Shown: in pieces, positions 21,073 through 21,237 of the stretch
How positions within the stretch are numbered: the stretch's first letter is position 1
How the letters are laid out: each line of letters begins with the position of its first letter
Assembly (NCBI GenBank): GCA_018883705.1
Contig: JAHLFQ010000074.1
Coordinates: forward strand, 1 to 21,237
Length of the DNA: 21,237 nt
Direction of reading: 5' to 3'
Source of the DNA: Candidatus Cellulosilyticum pullistercoris
GTDB lineage: Bacteria; Bacillota; Clostridia; Lachnospirales; Cellulosilyticaceae
Program-made: the position numbers and the translations under genes
Notes under the pieces: model-generated
What the model saw: only the letters and a program-made list of their open reading frames with translations
The model's database searches: none
Told to the model about the DNA's origin: nothing

Positions 21073-21237
21073 TCAAGCTAAACGAATCTCCTCATCTGCT
21101 AATGCTATTGTAGAAGGTCTATGGGCAATCATGAGTGTTGTCCTATTTGCCATCAATCTATTTAAAGCTTCTTGTACTAGTTGCTCCGATTCATTATCTA
21201 ATGCCGATGTTGCTTCATCTAGCAGCAAAATAGGTGC
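21073..21237 (-). CDS. ABC transporter ATP-binding domain, 3' end, apparently short
   Basis: Partial gene: 54 codons and a TGA stop. Walker B and D-loop ILLLDEATSALD (3-14) and the switch histidine in MIAHRPST (36-43) identify the ATPase domain of an exporter-type (MDR/MsbA-like) ABC protein. The usual domain continues for about 30-40 residues after this histidine (ADxIxVLxxGxxxExGxHxELL); here it ends 15 residues after the His, at LADEEIRLA. None of the missing segment is found downstream in another frame. The gene may thus be C-terminally truncated or decaying. The rest lies outside the window, so function and completeness cannot be judged. Confidence 0.8.
   Translation of the reverse strand, partial: APILLLDEATSALDNESEQLVQEALNRLMANRTTLMIAHRPSTIALADEEIRLA

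Noticed and set aside
1..21237. CRISPR arrays, insertion sequences, prophage or defence genes
   Set aside because: I found no spaced direct repeats, transposase or integrase motifs, or defence-type domains anywhere in the window.

Overview
The window is AT-rich, with strong Shine-Dalgarno sites, consensus sigma-A promoters, a T-box leader, IscR/NifS/NifU-type iron-sulphur genes and a clostridial 2[4Fe-4S] ferredoxin. Together these point to an anaerobic low-GC Firmicute of the class Clostridia. A Lachnospirales or Cellulosilyticum-like host is my guess only. Almost every gene is on the minus strand; the single plus-strand gene is at 5051-5728.

Layout from left to right. (1) 1-924: 5' part of a Na+/phosphate cotransporter, cut by the window edge. 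(2) 1082-4353: a minus-strand iron-sulphur and tRNA-thiolation operon, iscR-nifS-nifU-mnmA. It starts at a promoter overlapped by two tandem palindromes that look like IscR operators and ends at a terminator. (3) 4430-5050: a 600-base gene-free stretch with several strong RNA-like helices and an orphan plus-strand terminator. (4) 5051-5728: a DUF2225-type zinc-ribbon protein. (5) 5818-18150: a ten-gene branched-chain amino acid operon, ilvB2-ilvN-leuA-leuC-leuD-(membrane protein)-leuB-ilvE-ilvD-ilvB. It is preceded by a consensus promoter and a T-box leader whose best specifier codon is ATC (Ile). (6) 18526-20343: typA/bipA with its own promoter and terminator. (7) 20567-20740: a small ferredoxin with its own promoter and terminator. 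(8) 21073-21237: the 3' end of an ABC transporter ATPase that stops unusually early.

How the parts fit. The operon encodes both acetolactate synthase subunits, dihydroxyacid dehydratase, the transaminase and the whole leucine branch. It lacks ilvC (ketol-acid reductoisomerase), which must lie elsewhere. IlvD and LeuC need iron-sulphur clusters, which the nearby NifS/NifU pair could supply. NifS also supplies the sulphur that MnmA puts on tRNA, which explains the operon partner.

Most of the window is conventional biosynthesis and housekeeping. The parts that merit a second look are the divergent IlvB paralogue beside IlvN, the unassigned membrane protein inside the leu genes, the tandem operators at iscR, and the structured iscR/DUF2225 intergenic region. 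I see no CRISPR array, phage, transposon, tRNA or rRNA. Several gene starts are set to internal ATGs because the Shine-Dalgarno sequence fits them better; these are noted per gene.
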